From Prevotellaceae bacterium UBA2852 (GTDB lineage: Bacteria > Bacteroidota > Bacteroidia > Bacteroidales > Bacteroidaceae), in assembly GCA_002350855.1 (NCBI GenBank), contig DEFM01000024.1:82415-146414 (forward strand): DNA of 64,000 bases, read 5' to 3'. Below are positions 44,904 through 53,936 of this stretch, one piece after another. Numbering within the stretch: position 1 is the stretch's first letter; the number at the start of each line of letters is the position of its first letter. A program made the position numbers and the translations under genes. Under the pieces are notes generated by a model, which did not search any database, was not told where the DNA came from, and saw only the letters and a list, made by a program, of their open reading frames with translations.

Positions 44904-46166
44904 ATGGAACTAAAGAGAGTAGTAGTAACCGGAATGGGTGCAGTGACTCCCCTCGGAAACGATGTTAAGACCACATGGGAAAACGTCAAGAACGGAGTAA
45001 GCGGAGCCGGCCCTATCACTCATTTCGATGCATCGCAGTTCAAGACTCAGTTTGCATGCGAAGTAAAAGACTTTGATTCTACACAGTACATCGACCGCAA
45101 GGAAGCACGTAAGATGGACCTCTATGCCATCTACGCTATCTCTGCAGCTAAAATGGCTATCGCTGACTCAGGACTTGACTTCGACACGGTTGACAAAAAC
45201 GAAATCGGAGTTGTACTTGGAGTTGGTATCGGAGGTATTCACACTTTCGAGGACGAAGCAGGTAACTATGCTATAAACGGAGCTGAACTCGGTCCAAAAT
45301 ACAACCCCTTCTTCATCCCTAAGATGATTGCCGACATCGCTGCCGGACATATTTCAATCGAATACGGACTTCATGGTCCTAACTACACCACTACATCAGC
45401 ATGTGCATCATCAACCAACGCACTTGCAGATGCTTTCAACCTCATTCGTCTTGGTAAGGCAAACGCAATGATTACCGGTGGTGCAGAAGCAGCAATCTGG
45501 CCTGCAGGTGTTGGTGGTTTCAACGCAATGAAGGCTCTCTCTACCCGCAACGATGATCCTAAGGGCGCAAGCCGTCCAATGAGCGCAAGCCGCGACGGAT
45601 TCGTAATGGGCGAAGGTGGAGTAGTTCTCATTCTCGAAGAACTTGAACACGCTAAGGCACGTGGTGCACACATCTATGCAGAAGTAGCAGGATGCGGTAT
45701 GTCAGCAGACGCTTATCACATCACAGCAACCCACCCAGAAGGACTTGGTGCTAAACTCGTGATGGAACGCGCTCTTAAGGACGCAGAAATGAAGCCTGAA
45801 GACATCGACTACATCAACATGCACGGTACTTCTACTCACGTAGGTGATATCAGCGAGGCCAAAGCTATCAAGGAAGTATTCGGTGAAAGCGCATACAAGA
45901 TGAATATCAGTTCTACTAAGTCTATGACAGGTCACCTGCTCGGAGCAGCAGGAGCTATCGAAGCTATGATCAGTGTACTGGCTGTAGAAAACGATATCGT
46001 TCCGCCAACAATCAACCATGATCCTGAAGATAAGGACGAGGAAATCGACTACAACCTCAACTTTACCTTCAACAAGGCTCAGAAGCGCGAAATCCGTGCT
46101 GCACTCAGCAACACATTCGGCTTCGGCGGACACAACGCATGTGCAATCTTTAAGAAGTACAAATAA
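44904..46166 (+). CDS. fabF: beta-ketoacyl-ACP synthase II
   Basis: A 420-residue condensing enzyme of fatty-acid elongation. The catalytic Cys is in 'TTTSACASSTNALA', with His in 'NMHGTSTHVGD' and in 'KSMTGHLLGAAGA'. Full length; works with the acyl carrier protein encoded just upstream. Confidence 0.97.
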   Translation: MELKRVVVTGMGAVTPLGNDVKTTWENVKNGVSGAGPITHFDASQFKTQFACEVKDFDSTQYIDRKEARKMDLYAIYAISAAKMAIADSGLDFDTVDKNEIGVVLGVGIGGIHTFEDEAGNYAINGAELGPKYNPFFIPKMIADIAAGHISIEYGLHGPNYTTTSACASSTNALADAFNLIRLGKANAMITGGAEAAIWPAGVGGFNAMKALSTRNDDPKGASRPMSASRDGFVMGEGGVVLILEELEHAKARGAHIYAEVAGCGMSADAYHITATHPEGLGAKLVMERALKDAEMKPEDIDYINMHGTSTHVGDISEAKAIKEVFGESAYKMNISSTKSMTGHLLGAAGAIEAMISVLAVENDIVPPTINHDPEDKDEEIDYNLNFTFNKAQKREIRAALSNTFGFGGHNACAIFKKYK

Positions 46167-46167
46167 T

Positions 46168-46216
46168 AAAAAAGCCCCCTCTGACTCCCCCTATTGGGAG
46201 TTAGAGAAGGCTTTTC
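46168..46216 (+). repeat. variant G/C-rich border element between fabF and rnc
   Basis: AAAGCCCCCTCTGACTCCCC-ctatt-GGGAGTTAGAGAAGGCTTTT hairpin beginning just after the fabF stop and ending 5 bases before the rnc ATG. Confidence 0.8.
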
Positions 46217-46221
46217 TTCTT

Positions 46222-47007
46222 ATGTTTTCAAGACTTTACGATAGAATCAGGCTTCTCTTCCGCAAGGAAAAGGAGCCTTATTTACAACTTAACCGCATAC
46301 TCGGTTTCATGCCCCACGACCTGAGCATCTATCGCACAGCGCTTATGCACAAGTCAATGCATAACGTAATGCGCGAGCATGGTGATACAAAGCACGACTC
46401 CGACAATGAGCGGCTGGAATTTCTCGGTGACGCAGCCCTTGGCTCAATCGTTGCCGACATCCTCTACGAACTCTATCCCAATAGGCAGGAAGGATTTCTC
46501 ACAACACTTCGCAGCAAGATCGTGCGTCGCGACACACTTAACAAACTCGCTGTGAAAATAGGTCTTGACAAACTCGTTCTCTACGATGAGCGTATGAGCC
46601 ATAAAGCTCATAACAGCTACATGAACGGCAATGCTTTTGAAGCATTTTTCGGAGCCATATACCTTGACAGAGGTTATGACTACTGCATGAGATTCATGCG
46701 CAAAGTGATATTCAAACGATATCTAAATATCGAAGAACTGTCACGCAAGGAGGTTAACTACAAAAGCAGGCTTATCGAATGGTGCCAGCATTATCAGTTG
46801 CCTATAAATTTTGAAATGGTGTCGCAAAAAATACAGGCAGACCACAACACTCCAGTATTCGTGTCACGTGTACTCATTGCTGGTATTTACTGCGGAATGG
46901 GCGAAGGATATTCCAAGAAAGAGAGCCATCAGGCTGCCGCACGACAGGCATACCGACACATCAAACGTGACAACAAGTTTGCGGACGGTTTGAAAGTAAA
47001 GAGCTAA
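46222..47007 (+). CDS. rnc: ribonuclease III
   Basis: A 261-residue double-strand RNase for rRNA and mRNA processing. The signature 'NERLEFLGDAALGSIVADIL' is present, with a C-terminal double-stranded RNA-binding domain ('SRLIEWCQHYQLPINFEM' to 'KKESHQAAARQAYRHIK'). The start at 46222 is preferred: the open frame extends back into fabF, but the upstream part has no family similarity. The leader is a G/C-rich hairpin, a natural RNase III-type structure. Confidence 0.93.
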   Translation: MFSRLYDRIRLLFRKEKEPYLQLNRILGFMPHDLSIYRTALMHKSMHNVMREHGDTKHDSDNERLEFLGDAALGSIVADILYELYPNRQEGFLTTLRSKIVRRDTLNKLAVKIGLDKLVLYDERMSHKAHNSYMNGNAFEAFFGAIYLDRGYDYCMRFMRKVIFKRYLNIEELSRKEVNYKSRLIEWCQHYQLPINFEMVSQKIQADHNTPVFVSRVLIAGIYCGMGEGYSKKESHQAAARQAYRHIKRDNKFADGLKVKS

Positions 47008-47045
47008 TCATCTCTTAAACATACATACGGCTAAATAGTCACCCT

Positions 47046-48569
47046 ATGAACATAACAACGAAATTTCTTAATACACTATATTTTGCACGCAGGCAGAAAG
47101 CCATTGCGCGTTATTCAACCCAAGCACGTCAGATGCAGGAAAGAGTAATGGCCCGACTTGTAAACCGCGCACAACATACAGAATGGGGAATTAAGCATAA
47201 ATTCTCCAATATTCACAGTTATGATGACTTTGCCAAGAGCATGTCTCTCAACACATACGAGGAACTCAAATCATATATTCACCGTATGCGTGAAGGCGAA
47301 AGCGATGTACTGTGGCCAGGTAAGGTACGTTGGTATGCAAAATCATCAGGAACTACCAACGACAAGAGCAAATTCATCCCTGTAAGCAAGGATGGACTTA
47401 AGCATATCCATTACCTTGGCGGAGCCGACTGTGTATCGAGTTATCTTAAGGTTAACCCTAAGAGCCGTTTGTTCTCAGGGGTGAAAAGCAAAAGCCTGAT
47501 TCTCGGAGGAAGTCACGCTCCAAATCTCAATACTCCTAAAAGTCTGGTAGGTGACCTCAGTGCTATTCTCATTGAGAATGTACCACGTGCGGTAAACCTC
47601 ACACGAATACCAGAGAAGAAAGTGGCTCTGCTCAGCGATTTTGAGGAAAAACGTGATGCTATTGCCAAGATTGCATTGTCTCAGAACGTTACGAACATTA
47701 GCGGTGTGCCTTCATGGATGCTTAGTGTTCTGAAACGTATGCTGGAAATCTCCGGAAAGGAAAAGATTGATGACATCTGGCCAAACCTTGAAGTGTTCTT
47801 CCACGGAGGTGTTGCATTCACTCCTTATCGTGAGCAGTACAAGAATATCATCACACTTCCAGGTATGCACTATATGGAAACATATAACGCATCGGAAGGC
47901 TTCTTCGGCATCCAGACCGATCTCAACGATCCTGCCATGACACTCATGGTGGACTATGATGTGTTCTACGAATTCATTCCAATGGATGAATTTGGCACAG
48001 CCAACCCACATGTGCTTCCGCTCTGGGAAGTAAAGCCTGGGGTGAACTACGCAATGGTAATCAGTACAAGTTGCGGTTTGTGGCGTTACATCATCGGTGA
48101 CACAGTCCGTTTCACACAGACAAATCCATACAAGTTCATAATCACAGGTAGAACAAAGCACTTTATCAACGCTTTTGGTGAGGAACTGGTAGTTGACAAC
48201 GCTGAAAACGGACTTGAGCAGGCATGTGTAGCTACAGGCGCTCAAATCCGCGAATATACCGCTGCGCCTATCTTCATGGATGCCAATGCAAAATGTCGTC
48301 ATCAGTGGCTTATCGAGTTTGCCAAACGCCCTTCGTCAATCGAGGAATTTGCTACGATTCTTGACCGTTCGCTTCAAGCCATCAACTCTGACTATGAAGC
48401 AAAGCGACACAAGAACATCACCCTTCAACCTCTGGAGATTATCGAAGCACGTGAGAACCTCTTCGATGACTGGCTTAAGGGTAAGGGAAAGCTTGGCGGT
48501 CAGCACAAGATTCCTCGCCTCAGCAACTCAAGAGAGTATATCGATGAGCTGATTGGGATGAATAAATAG
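47046..48569 (+). CDS. GH3-family acyl-adenylating protein
   Basis: A 507-residue protein of the GH3 family, named from plant auxin-conjugating enzymes; the bacterial role is unknown. ANL-type ATP-binding motif 'WYAKSSGTTNDKSKFIPVS', then 'MHYMETYNASEGFFGIQTD' and 'GRTKHFINAFGEELVVDNAE'. It should adenylate a carboxylate and join it to an amine. It sits between rnc and a lipoprotein gene with no pathway context. Confidence 0.87.
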   Translation: MNITTKFLNTLYFARRQKAIARYSTQARQMQERVMARLVNRAQHTEWGIKHKFSNIHSYDDFAKSMSLNTYEELKSYIHRMREGESDVLWPGKVRWYAKSSGTTNDKSKFIPVSKDGLKHIHYLGGADCVSSYLKVNPKSRLFSGVKSKSLILGGSHAPNLNTPKSLVGDLSAILIENVPRAVNLTRIPEKKVALLSDFEEKRDAIAKIALSQNVTNISGVPSWMLSVLKRMLEISGKEKIDDIWPNLEVFFHGGVAFTPYREQYKNIITLPGMHYMETYNASEGFFGIQTDLNDPAMTLMVDYDVFYEFIPMDEFGTANPHVLPLWEVKPGVNYAMVISTSCGLWRYIIGDTVRFTQTNPYKFIITGRTKHFINAFGEELVVDNAENGLEQACVATGAQIREYTAAPIFMDANAKCRHQWLIEFAKRPSSIEEFATILDRSLQAINSDYEAKRHKNITLQPLEIIEARENLFDDWLKGKGKLGGQHKIPRLSNSREYIDELIGMNK

Positions 48570-48573
48570 GAGG

Positions 48574-48610
48574 AGACCCTCCCCCAACCCCTCCCAAGGG
48601 AGGGGAGTAG
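48574..48610 (+). repeat. G/C-rich border element, 3' copy after the GH3 gene
   Basis: Starts 4 bases after the TAG stop: GACCCTCCCCC, AA, CCCCTCCC-aa-GGGAGGGG, AGTAG. Confidence 0.9.
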
Positions 48611-48636
48611 TCAGATTACATAGATATAACCACTTA

Positions 48637-48673
48637 TCGTAATAACGTAATAACGATATAACGTCATTACGTC
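48637..48673. repeat. GTAATAACG-word micro-repeat
   Basis: CGTAATAACGTAATAACG and CGTCATTACG form a short tandem and partly inverted repeat between two G/C-rich elements. Confidence 0.65.
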
Positions 48674-48728
48674 AAAATTATTAATTACCAAAGTATGATA
48701 TTCAGTAACAGCAAACATAAGGATCATT

Positions 48729-48826
48729 CTACTCCCCTCCCTCGCAGGGCAACTGCGCGGATAGCCGCTCAAGCAGTTGGTGACCAAAGGAAAGGTGGTA
48801 GGCAAGGGGGAGGGTCTGTAGGGTCT
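48729..48826 (+). repeat. G/C-rich border element, 5' copy with enlarged loop
   Basis: CTACTCCCCTCCCTC, then about 60 bases unlike other copies, then AAGGGGGAGGGTCTGTAGGGTCTTTT directly before the lipoprotein ATG at 48830. Confidence 0.8.
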
Positions 48827-48829
48827 TTT

Positions 48830-50800
48830 ATGGCTCTCCTTTTTGTTTCGCTGCTGCTTTTTGCTTGCGCCAATATCGGTACACCAGATGGCGGACCATA
48901 CGATGAGACTCCTCCAAAGGTAGTGCGTACCACTCCGCATCTGGGTTCTATAAAGACCAAGACGAGGAAGATTGTAATTGAGTTTGATGAGAATGTAAAG
49001 CTCGACAACCCTTCGGAGAAGGTTATCATCTCTCCTCCGCAGATTAATATGCCTGAGATAGATGCTACGGGCAGACGTATTACCGTTGAACTTCAAGACA
49101 CACTCATTCCTAACGCCACATACACCATTGACTTCAGTGACGCCATTCAAGACAACAACGAAGGCAATCCCATGGGTGATTATGCCTTTACGTTCTCAAC
49201 AGGTGATGAAGTCGATACAATGCAAGTGTCCGGATATGTGCTTGACGCTTCGAACCTGGAGCCAATCAAGAATATGCTTGTAGGCCTCTATACCGTGGAT
49301 TCCATCGAACCGCTTCCTGACAGCGTTTTTATGCAGAAACCATTCGAACGAGTCTCACGTACAGACAGCCGAGGCCATTTCGTAATTAAGGGTTTGGCGA
49401 ACAAACACTATCGTGTGTTTGCCCTGAAAGATCAGGATCAGAATTTCTATTACAGTCAGCGCAGCGAGATGCTGGCATTCAACCACAGGGTATTCACACC
49501 TTCGTCCAAACCAGATATCAGAGTCGATACAGTCTGGCATGATTCCATCCACTACGACTCTCTTGTCTATGTGCCTTATACCCATTTCTACCCGGACAAT
49601 CTCACCTTGCTTGCCTTTAACGAAAAGGTTATAACCAGAAACAAGCTCAAGGACGAACGTCTGCAACTGGAGAAATTCACCTTATACTTCACCGCGCCTG
49701 ACTCAGTCCTTCCGACAGTAGAAGGCATGAACTTCGACAGCAACAATGCGTTTGTTATTGAGGCCAATCCCACTCGCGACACTATCACATATTGGATTCG
49801 CGACTCGCTCATCTACAACAAAGATACACTTGACTGCGTAATCCATTTCAATGCCCACGACACACTTGGCGTGCTTCGTGCAACGACTGACACAATCAGT
49901 CTTGTCTCTCGTCAAAGTTATGCAAAGGTACAGAAACGCAGACTGCAAGAGTGGGAAGAATATGCCAAGGAGTACAGGAAAAACTACATGGCAGAGCACA
50001 AGGACTCACTTCGTGCCGAACGCAAGTCAAAGAAAAAGAAGATAGAAGAAGAGGACATCCCTGTTCCGCCAATGCCAGAGGTCTTTCTTGAGATGAATAT
50101 TGGGCGTACCACGTTTAGCCCTGATCAGAATTTGGATTTCAACTTCTCGGAACCAATTGACACAGCCTACATCTCTATGTTCAGTCTGAATGAGATAGTG
50201 GATTCCACGACTGTGCCACGGGAGTTCCTGCTTCGCCGGCATCCAAACAAGAATAATGCCTATCGCCTATATGCCGAATGGCAACCAGGTAGCAGCTACG
50301 AACTTCTGATTGATACCGGTGCCTTTGTAAGTATATACAACCATAGGACGGAAGGCACGAAACGCAGCGTCAAAGTGAAGGGTCTGGATTCTTTCAGTTC
50401 TTTGTTCGTAACCATCCAAAACGTTGACTCCAATTATATTCTGCAGCTTATCAATGGAAGTGACAAGGTAGTCAAGGAGAAGCGAGTGAAAGACGGTAAG
50501 GTTGACTTTTATTTCATAGATCCGGGAACATATTACCTACGCTTGTTCAACGACAGAAATGGTGACGGAGAATGGACTACGGGCAACTATATCGAACAGT
50601 TGCAGGGTGAAGAGACATACTACTATCCGGGAGGATTGGTTCTACGTGCCCAATGGGATGTTTCGCAGACATGGAACCCGCTCTTAACTCCTATCTACGA
50701 GCAGAAACCACTGAAGATAACTAAACAGAAACCGGATAAATCCCGCAAACAGACCAATCGCAACGCTGAACGCGAGGAAAAGAAACGCAAGAAAAAATAA
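48830..50800 (+). CDS. lipoprotein with bacterial Ig-like domain
   Basis: About 656 residues. The lipoprotein signal is MALLFVSLLLFAC, with Cys at about residue 13. An Ig-like (SbsA/Big_5) domain follows ('TPPKVVRTTPHLGSIKTKT' to 'YAFTFSTGDEVDTM'), then further beta-rich regions and a Lys/Arg/Glu-rich segment ('EHKDSLRAERKSKKKKIEEE'). The tail is highly basic (KNRNAEREEKKRKKK-like). The start at 48830 is chosen because the frame upstream is repeat-encoded and lacks a signal sequence. Probably envelope-anchored; function unknown. Confidence 0.8.
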   Translation: MALLFVSLLLFACANIGTPDGGPYDETPPKVVRTTPHLGSIKTKTRKIVIEFDENVKLDNPSEKVIISPPQINMPEIDATGRRITVELQDTLIPNATYTIDFSDAIQDNNEGNPMGDYAFTFSTGDEVDTMQVSGYVLDASNLEPIKNMLVGLYTVDSIEPLPDSVFMQKPFERVSRTDSRGHFVIKGLANKHYRVFALKDQDQNFYYSQRSEMLAFNHRVFTPSSKPDIRVDTVWHDSIHYDSLVYVPYTHFYPDNLTLLAFNEKVITRNKLKDERLQLEKFTLYFTAPDSVLPTVEGMNFDSNNAFVIEANPTRDTITYWIRDSLIYNKDTLDCVIHFNAHDTLGVLRATTDTISLVSRQSYAKVQKRRLQEWEEYAKEYRKNYMAEHKDSLRAERKSKKKKIEEEDIPVPPMPEVFLEMNIGRTTFSPDQNLDFNFSEPIDTAYISMFSLNEIVDSTTVPREFLLRRHPNKNNAYRLYAEWQPGSSYELLIDTGAFVSIYNHRTEGTKRSVKVKGLDSFSSLFVTIQNVDSNYILQLINGSDKVVKEKRVKDGKVDFYFIDPGTYYLRLFNDRNGDGEWTTGNYIEQLQGEETYYYPGGLVLRAQWDVSQTWNPLLTPIYEQKPLKITKQKPDKSRKQTNRNAEREEKKRKKK

Positions 50801-50845
50801 AAACAAGCAGGACTAGAATTGTTTTTAGTCCTGCTTGTTTTTTTT
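50801..50845. terminator. bidirectional terminator
   Basis: A 15-base perfect inverted repeat (AAACAAGCAGGACTA and complement) with a T-run, between the convergent lipoprotein and DUF3127 genes. Confidence 0.9.
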
Positions 50846-50857
50846 GTGTCTGAGTAT

Positions 50858-50892
50858 TCCTAAGATAACCTAGGGTAGCCTAGGAAAACCTA
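50858..50892. repeat. CCTAGG-word micro-repeat
   Basis: CCTAAGATAACCTAGGGTAG and another CCTAGG, downstream of the DUF3127 gene. Confidence 0.75.
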
Positions 50893-50897
50893 TCTAC

Positions 50898-51317
50898 TTA
50901 GAATGGCAGATCGTCAGTGTTGTCGCTCTGTGCGAAGTCAGGTTGTGGTGCTGCGGCTGGTTGTGCAGCTACTGCTGGTGCTCCAGGAGCAGCAACTGGA
51001 GCAGGTGCACCTTCCATAGTTCCTGCTGATGGAACTTCACCTGGAGTTACGCGGTCTACTCGCCATGCACGGATATCGTTGAACCAACGACCCTGATACT
51101 CACGGGCATTAACATCGAAGAACACATTGAGTTCTTCTCCCAACTGTATATTAAACTGACGAATTTTGTCTTCTCCGAAAACATTGAAACACATGCGGCG
51201 TGGGAACTGTTCGTGGGTTTCTATCACGTATTCCTGAATCATCCATGGGTTACCGGTTGTCTTTGCAACACCAGTTCTTGCCTCTAAAATTGCTATTACT
51301 TTTCCTGCTAATTCCAT
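50898..51317 (-). CDS. DUF3127 OB-fold protein with SSB-like C-terminal tip
   Basis: A 139-residue protein. The first 90 residues form the DUF3127 domain, likely an OB fold ('AGKVIAILEARTGVAKTTGN', 'RRMCFNVFGEDKIRQFNIQL', 'WFNDIRAWRVDRV'). A Pro/Ala-rich linker follows, and the last five residues are DDLPF, the acidic-hydrophobic tip used by SSB proteins to recruit repair and replication enzymes. It is divergent from dnaN. An SSB paralogue or accessory replication factor is a reasonable inference, but DNA binding is not shown. Confidence 0.8.
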   Translation of the reverse strand: MELAGKVIAILEARTGVAKTTGNPWMIQEYVIETHEQFPRRMCFNVFGEDKIRQFNIQLGEELNVFFDVNAREYQGRWFNDIRAWRVDRVTPGEVPSAGTMEGAPAPVAAPGAPAVAAQPAAAPQPDFAQSDNTDDLPF

Positions 51318-51413
51318 TTTGTTATTGATTAATTAATTTTATGCGAATTTACGACTTTCTGCCGTATTAAAAGAATTTTCGATAAATATTTTTCAAAAAC
51401 GGAAAACAATTTA

Positions 51414-51421
51414 TACCTTTG
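51414..51421 (+). promoter_or_regulatory. -7 box for dnaN
   Basis: TACCTTTG matches TAnnTTTG, 78 bases before the dnaN start. Confidence 0.55.
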
Positions 51422-51499
51422 TATGCTAAAGGCAAATTCTTGTCGTTATTGCTATTATCAAGAATACCCTAATTGTTAAATATATAATACTTTCTTTAT

Positions 51500-52624
51500 A
51501 TGAAATTCAACGTTTCAAGCACCACACTCTGCAACCGCCTGCAGATTCTCAGTCGTGTTCTTCCAAGCAAAAGCACGATTCAAATTCTGGATTGCATTCT
51601 CTTTGAACTGGAGGGAAACAATCTGCGTATGACAGCAACCGACAGCGAAACCACGCTTGTTACCAACCTTGAAGTTCAGGAAGGTGAAGGTGGCGGTCGC
51701 TTTGCTATCAAGGCAACTACTATCATCAATGGCTTGAAAGATATTGCTGACCAGCCAATAACTCTCAACATCAACGATGAAAACTACGAAATCGTTATTA
51801 ACTACCAAAACGGTCATAGCAACTTCATTGGTCAGAGCGGTGCTGAATATCCTATACCACAAGCTATCGGTGATAGCACACAGCAGATCAATATCGGTTG
51901 CGATGTACTGCTTGCTGGTGTCTCACGTGCTCTCTTCGCTACTGCAGAAGACGAGTTGCGTCCTGTAATGAATGGTATCTATTTCGATATCACTCCTGAA
52001 AGCCTCACATTCGTTGCAAGCGACGGACACAAACTGGTTCGCAACACCTGCACAAACATCCATAGTGAGCAGCCATCAGCATTCATCCTGCCTAAGAAGC
52101 CCGCAAAGACTCTGAAAGATATCCTGGCACGTGAATCGGGCGATGCATTTATCCAGTTTGACGAGCGCAACGCACAGATAGGAATGGAAAACTACACCCT
52201 CTCTTGCCGTCTGATTGAAGGCCGCTATCCTAACTATGCATCAGTAATTCCGAACGACAACCCTTACCGCGTAACGATTGACCGTGCTGCACTGGTAGGC
52301 GCTCTCCGCCGTGTGATGGTGTTCGCAAGCACCAGCACTTCACTTGTCAAATTGCATATCAACCAAGGCAATATGACCGTTTCCGCACAGGATATCGACT
52401 TCGCTTCTTCTGCTGAGGAAAACATCATCTGCGACTATAACGGCACTCCTATGAGCATCGGTTTCAAAGGTCCGTTCCTCCTCGACATCCTCAATAGCAT
52501 CACATCTACTGAAGTGATACTGGAGCTTGCCGACCCAAGCCGTGCAGGAGTCATCGTTCCTTCTACCCAGGAAGAAAACGAAGATCTGCTCATGTTGCTC
52601 ATGCCTATGATGCTTAACGAATGA
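51500..52624 (+). CDS. dnaN: DNA polymerase III beta subunit (sliding clamp)
   Basis: A 374-residue ring clamp of the replicative polymerase. Family features are 'RLQILSRVLPSKSTIQILDC', 'FATAEDELRPVMNGIYFDI' and 'FVASDGHKLV'. The C-terminus ends 'LLMLLMPMMLNE', the conserved clamp tail. Normal length. Located away from dnaA in this window, as is usual in Bacteroidota. Confidence 0.97.
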   Translation: MKFNVSSTTLCNRLQILSRVLPSKSTIQILDCILFELEGNNLRMTATDSETTLVTNLEVQEGEGGGRFAIKATTIINGLKDIADQPITLNINDENYEIVINYQNGHSNFIGQSGAEYPIPQAIGDSTQQINIGCDVLLAGVSRALFATAEDELRPVMNGIYFDITPESLTFVASDGHKLVRNTCTNIHSEQPSAFILPKKPAKTLKDILARESGDAFIQFDERNAQIGMENYTLSCRLIEGRYPNYASVIPNDNPYRVTIDRAALVGALRRVMVFASTSTSLVKLHINQGNMTVSAQDIDFASSAEENIICDYNGTPMSIGFKGPFLLDILNSITSTEVILELADPSRAGVIVPSTQEENEDLLMLLMPMMLNE

Positions 52625-52649
52625 TAATCAATTAAAACATCACACTTAC

Positions 52650-52695
52650 AGTCTTCGACATTGAGATAATACCAACAGCCTCATGGTCGAAGACT
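52650..52695 (+). other. inverted repeat between dnaN and coaBC
   Basis: AGTCTTCGAC (52650-52659) and GTCGAAGACT (52686-52695) are perfect 10-base arms with a 26-base loop and no T-run. Could be a weak terminator or an attenuator. Confidence 0.45.
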
Positions 52696-52733
52696 TTGTG
52701 CTTAATTACATATAATATAATTTAGGGGTAGGA

Positions 52734-53936
52734 ATGCTTAAAGGAAAGAAAATCGTACTGGGCATTACAGGCAGCATAGCCGCCTACAAGTCATGCCTCA
52801 TCATCCGCCAGTTGATTAAAGCCGGAGCTGAAGTACAAGTTGTTATCACTCCTGCAGGAAAAGAGTTCATAACTCCCATCACACTGTCTGCACTGACATC
52901 GAAGCCTGTCATCAGCGAGTTCTTTGCACAGCGCGACGGAACCTGGCATTCTCATGTTGCTCTCGGACTGTGGGCCGACGCCATGCTCATCGCGCCGGCT
53001 ACAGCATCTACGATAGGGAAAATGGCTAACGGCATTGCCGACAATATGCTTATCACCACATATCTGTCGATGAAAGCACCAGTGTTCATTGCTCCGGCAA
53101 TGGATCTTGACATGTACGCACACCCTTCAACCCAGAAGAACCTTAATACCCTGCGTTCCTACGGCAACTACATCATTGAACCTGGTACGGGATTCCTCGC
53201 ATCACATCTCGAAGGCAAGGGCCGTATGGAAGAGCCTGAAGAGATCGTAAGGATTCTTGACGAGAAGCTTTCCTGCGACTCCGACAAATGCAGCAATCAA
53301 TCCATCCTAATCACAGCCGGACCCACATACGAAAAGATTGATCCGGTAAGGTTTATCGGTAATTATTCCAGTGGAAAAATGGGAATTGCGCTTGCTGAGG
53401 AATGTCTGCGTCGCGGCATGAAAGTGGAATTGGTTCTCGGTCCTATCAGCATCACACGTCCTTCACATGCCAACCTCCATATCACCAACGTAGAATCGGC
53501 AGAGGAGATGTACAATGCCTGTATGGAGATATATCCAAAGGTCAATTCAGCTATACTATGTGCAGCAGTGGCAGACTTCACTCCCATCAGCACAGCAAAC
53601 GAGAAAATCAAACGCAAGGGCGATGAACTCACCCTTCAACTGAAACCTACCCACGACATAGCAGCTGCACTTGGCAAACAGAAACGCCAGGATCAGACTC
53701 TCGTAGGCTTTGCTCTTGAAACCAACGACGAGCAGGCTAATGCAGAAGGTAAGCTCAAGAAGAAGAACTTCGACTTCATCGTTCTTAACTCCCTTCGCGA
53801 CTCTGGTGCTGGTTTCCGCACGGATACCAATAAAATCACCATTATCCACAGCGACCTCACCCGCAAGGAATATCCACTGAAACCAAAATCCGAAGTGGCA
53901 AAAGATATAGTAGAAGAAGTATTATGCGTCGAATAA
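52734..53936 (+). CDS. coaBC: bifunctional phosphopantothenoylcysteine synthetase/decarboxylase
   Basis: 400 residues. The N-terminal CoaC flavoprotein domain has 'GITGSIAAYKSCLIIRQL' and 'IAPAMDLDMYAHPS'. The C-terminal CoaB domain has 'ITAGPTYEKIDPVRFIGNYS' and 'KPTHDIAAALG'. It makes 4'-phosphopantetheine for coenzyme A. It overlaps the porD-like gene by 13 bases, a conserved neighbour in Bacteroidota. Confidence 0.95.
   Translation: MLKGKKIVLGITGSIAAYKSCLIIRQLIKAGAEVQVVITPAGKEFITPITLSALTSKPVISEFFAQRDGTWHSHVALGLWADAMLIAPATASTIGKMANGIADNMLITTYLSMKAPVFIAPAMDLDMYAHPSTQKNLNTLRSYGNYIIEPGTGFLASHLEGKGRMEEPEEIVRILDEKLSCDSDKCSNQSILITAGPTYEKIDPVRFIGNYSSGKMGIALAEECLRRGMKVELVLGPISITRPSHANLHITNVESAEEMYNACMEIYPKVNSAILCAAVADFTPISTANEKIKRKGDELTLQLKPTHDIAAALGKQKRQDQTLVGFALETNDEQANAEGKLKKKNFDFIVLNSLRDSGAGFRTDTNKITIIHSDLTRKEYPLKPKSEVAKDIVEEVLCVE

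Noticed and set aside
46018..46221. A 68-codon upstream extension of rnc into fabF
   Set aside because: It overlaps the conserved end of fabF in another frame and has no RNase III similarity; the ATG at 46222 fits the family.
48695..48829. Upstream in-frame codons before the Ig-like lipoprotein
   Set aside because: They are encoded by the G/C-rich element and would hide the lipoprotein signal peptide.
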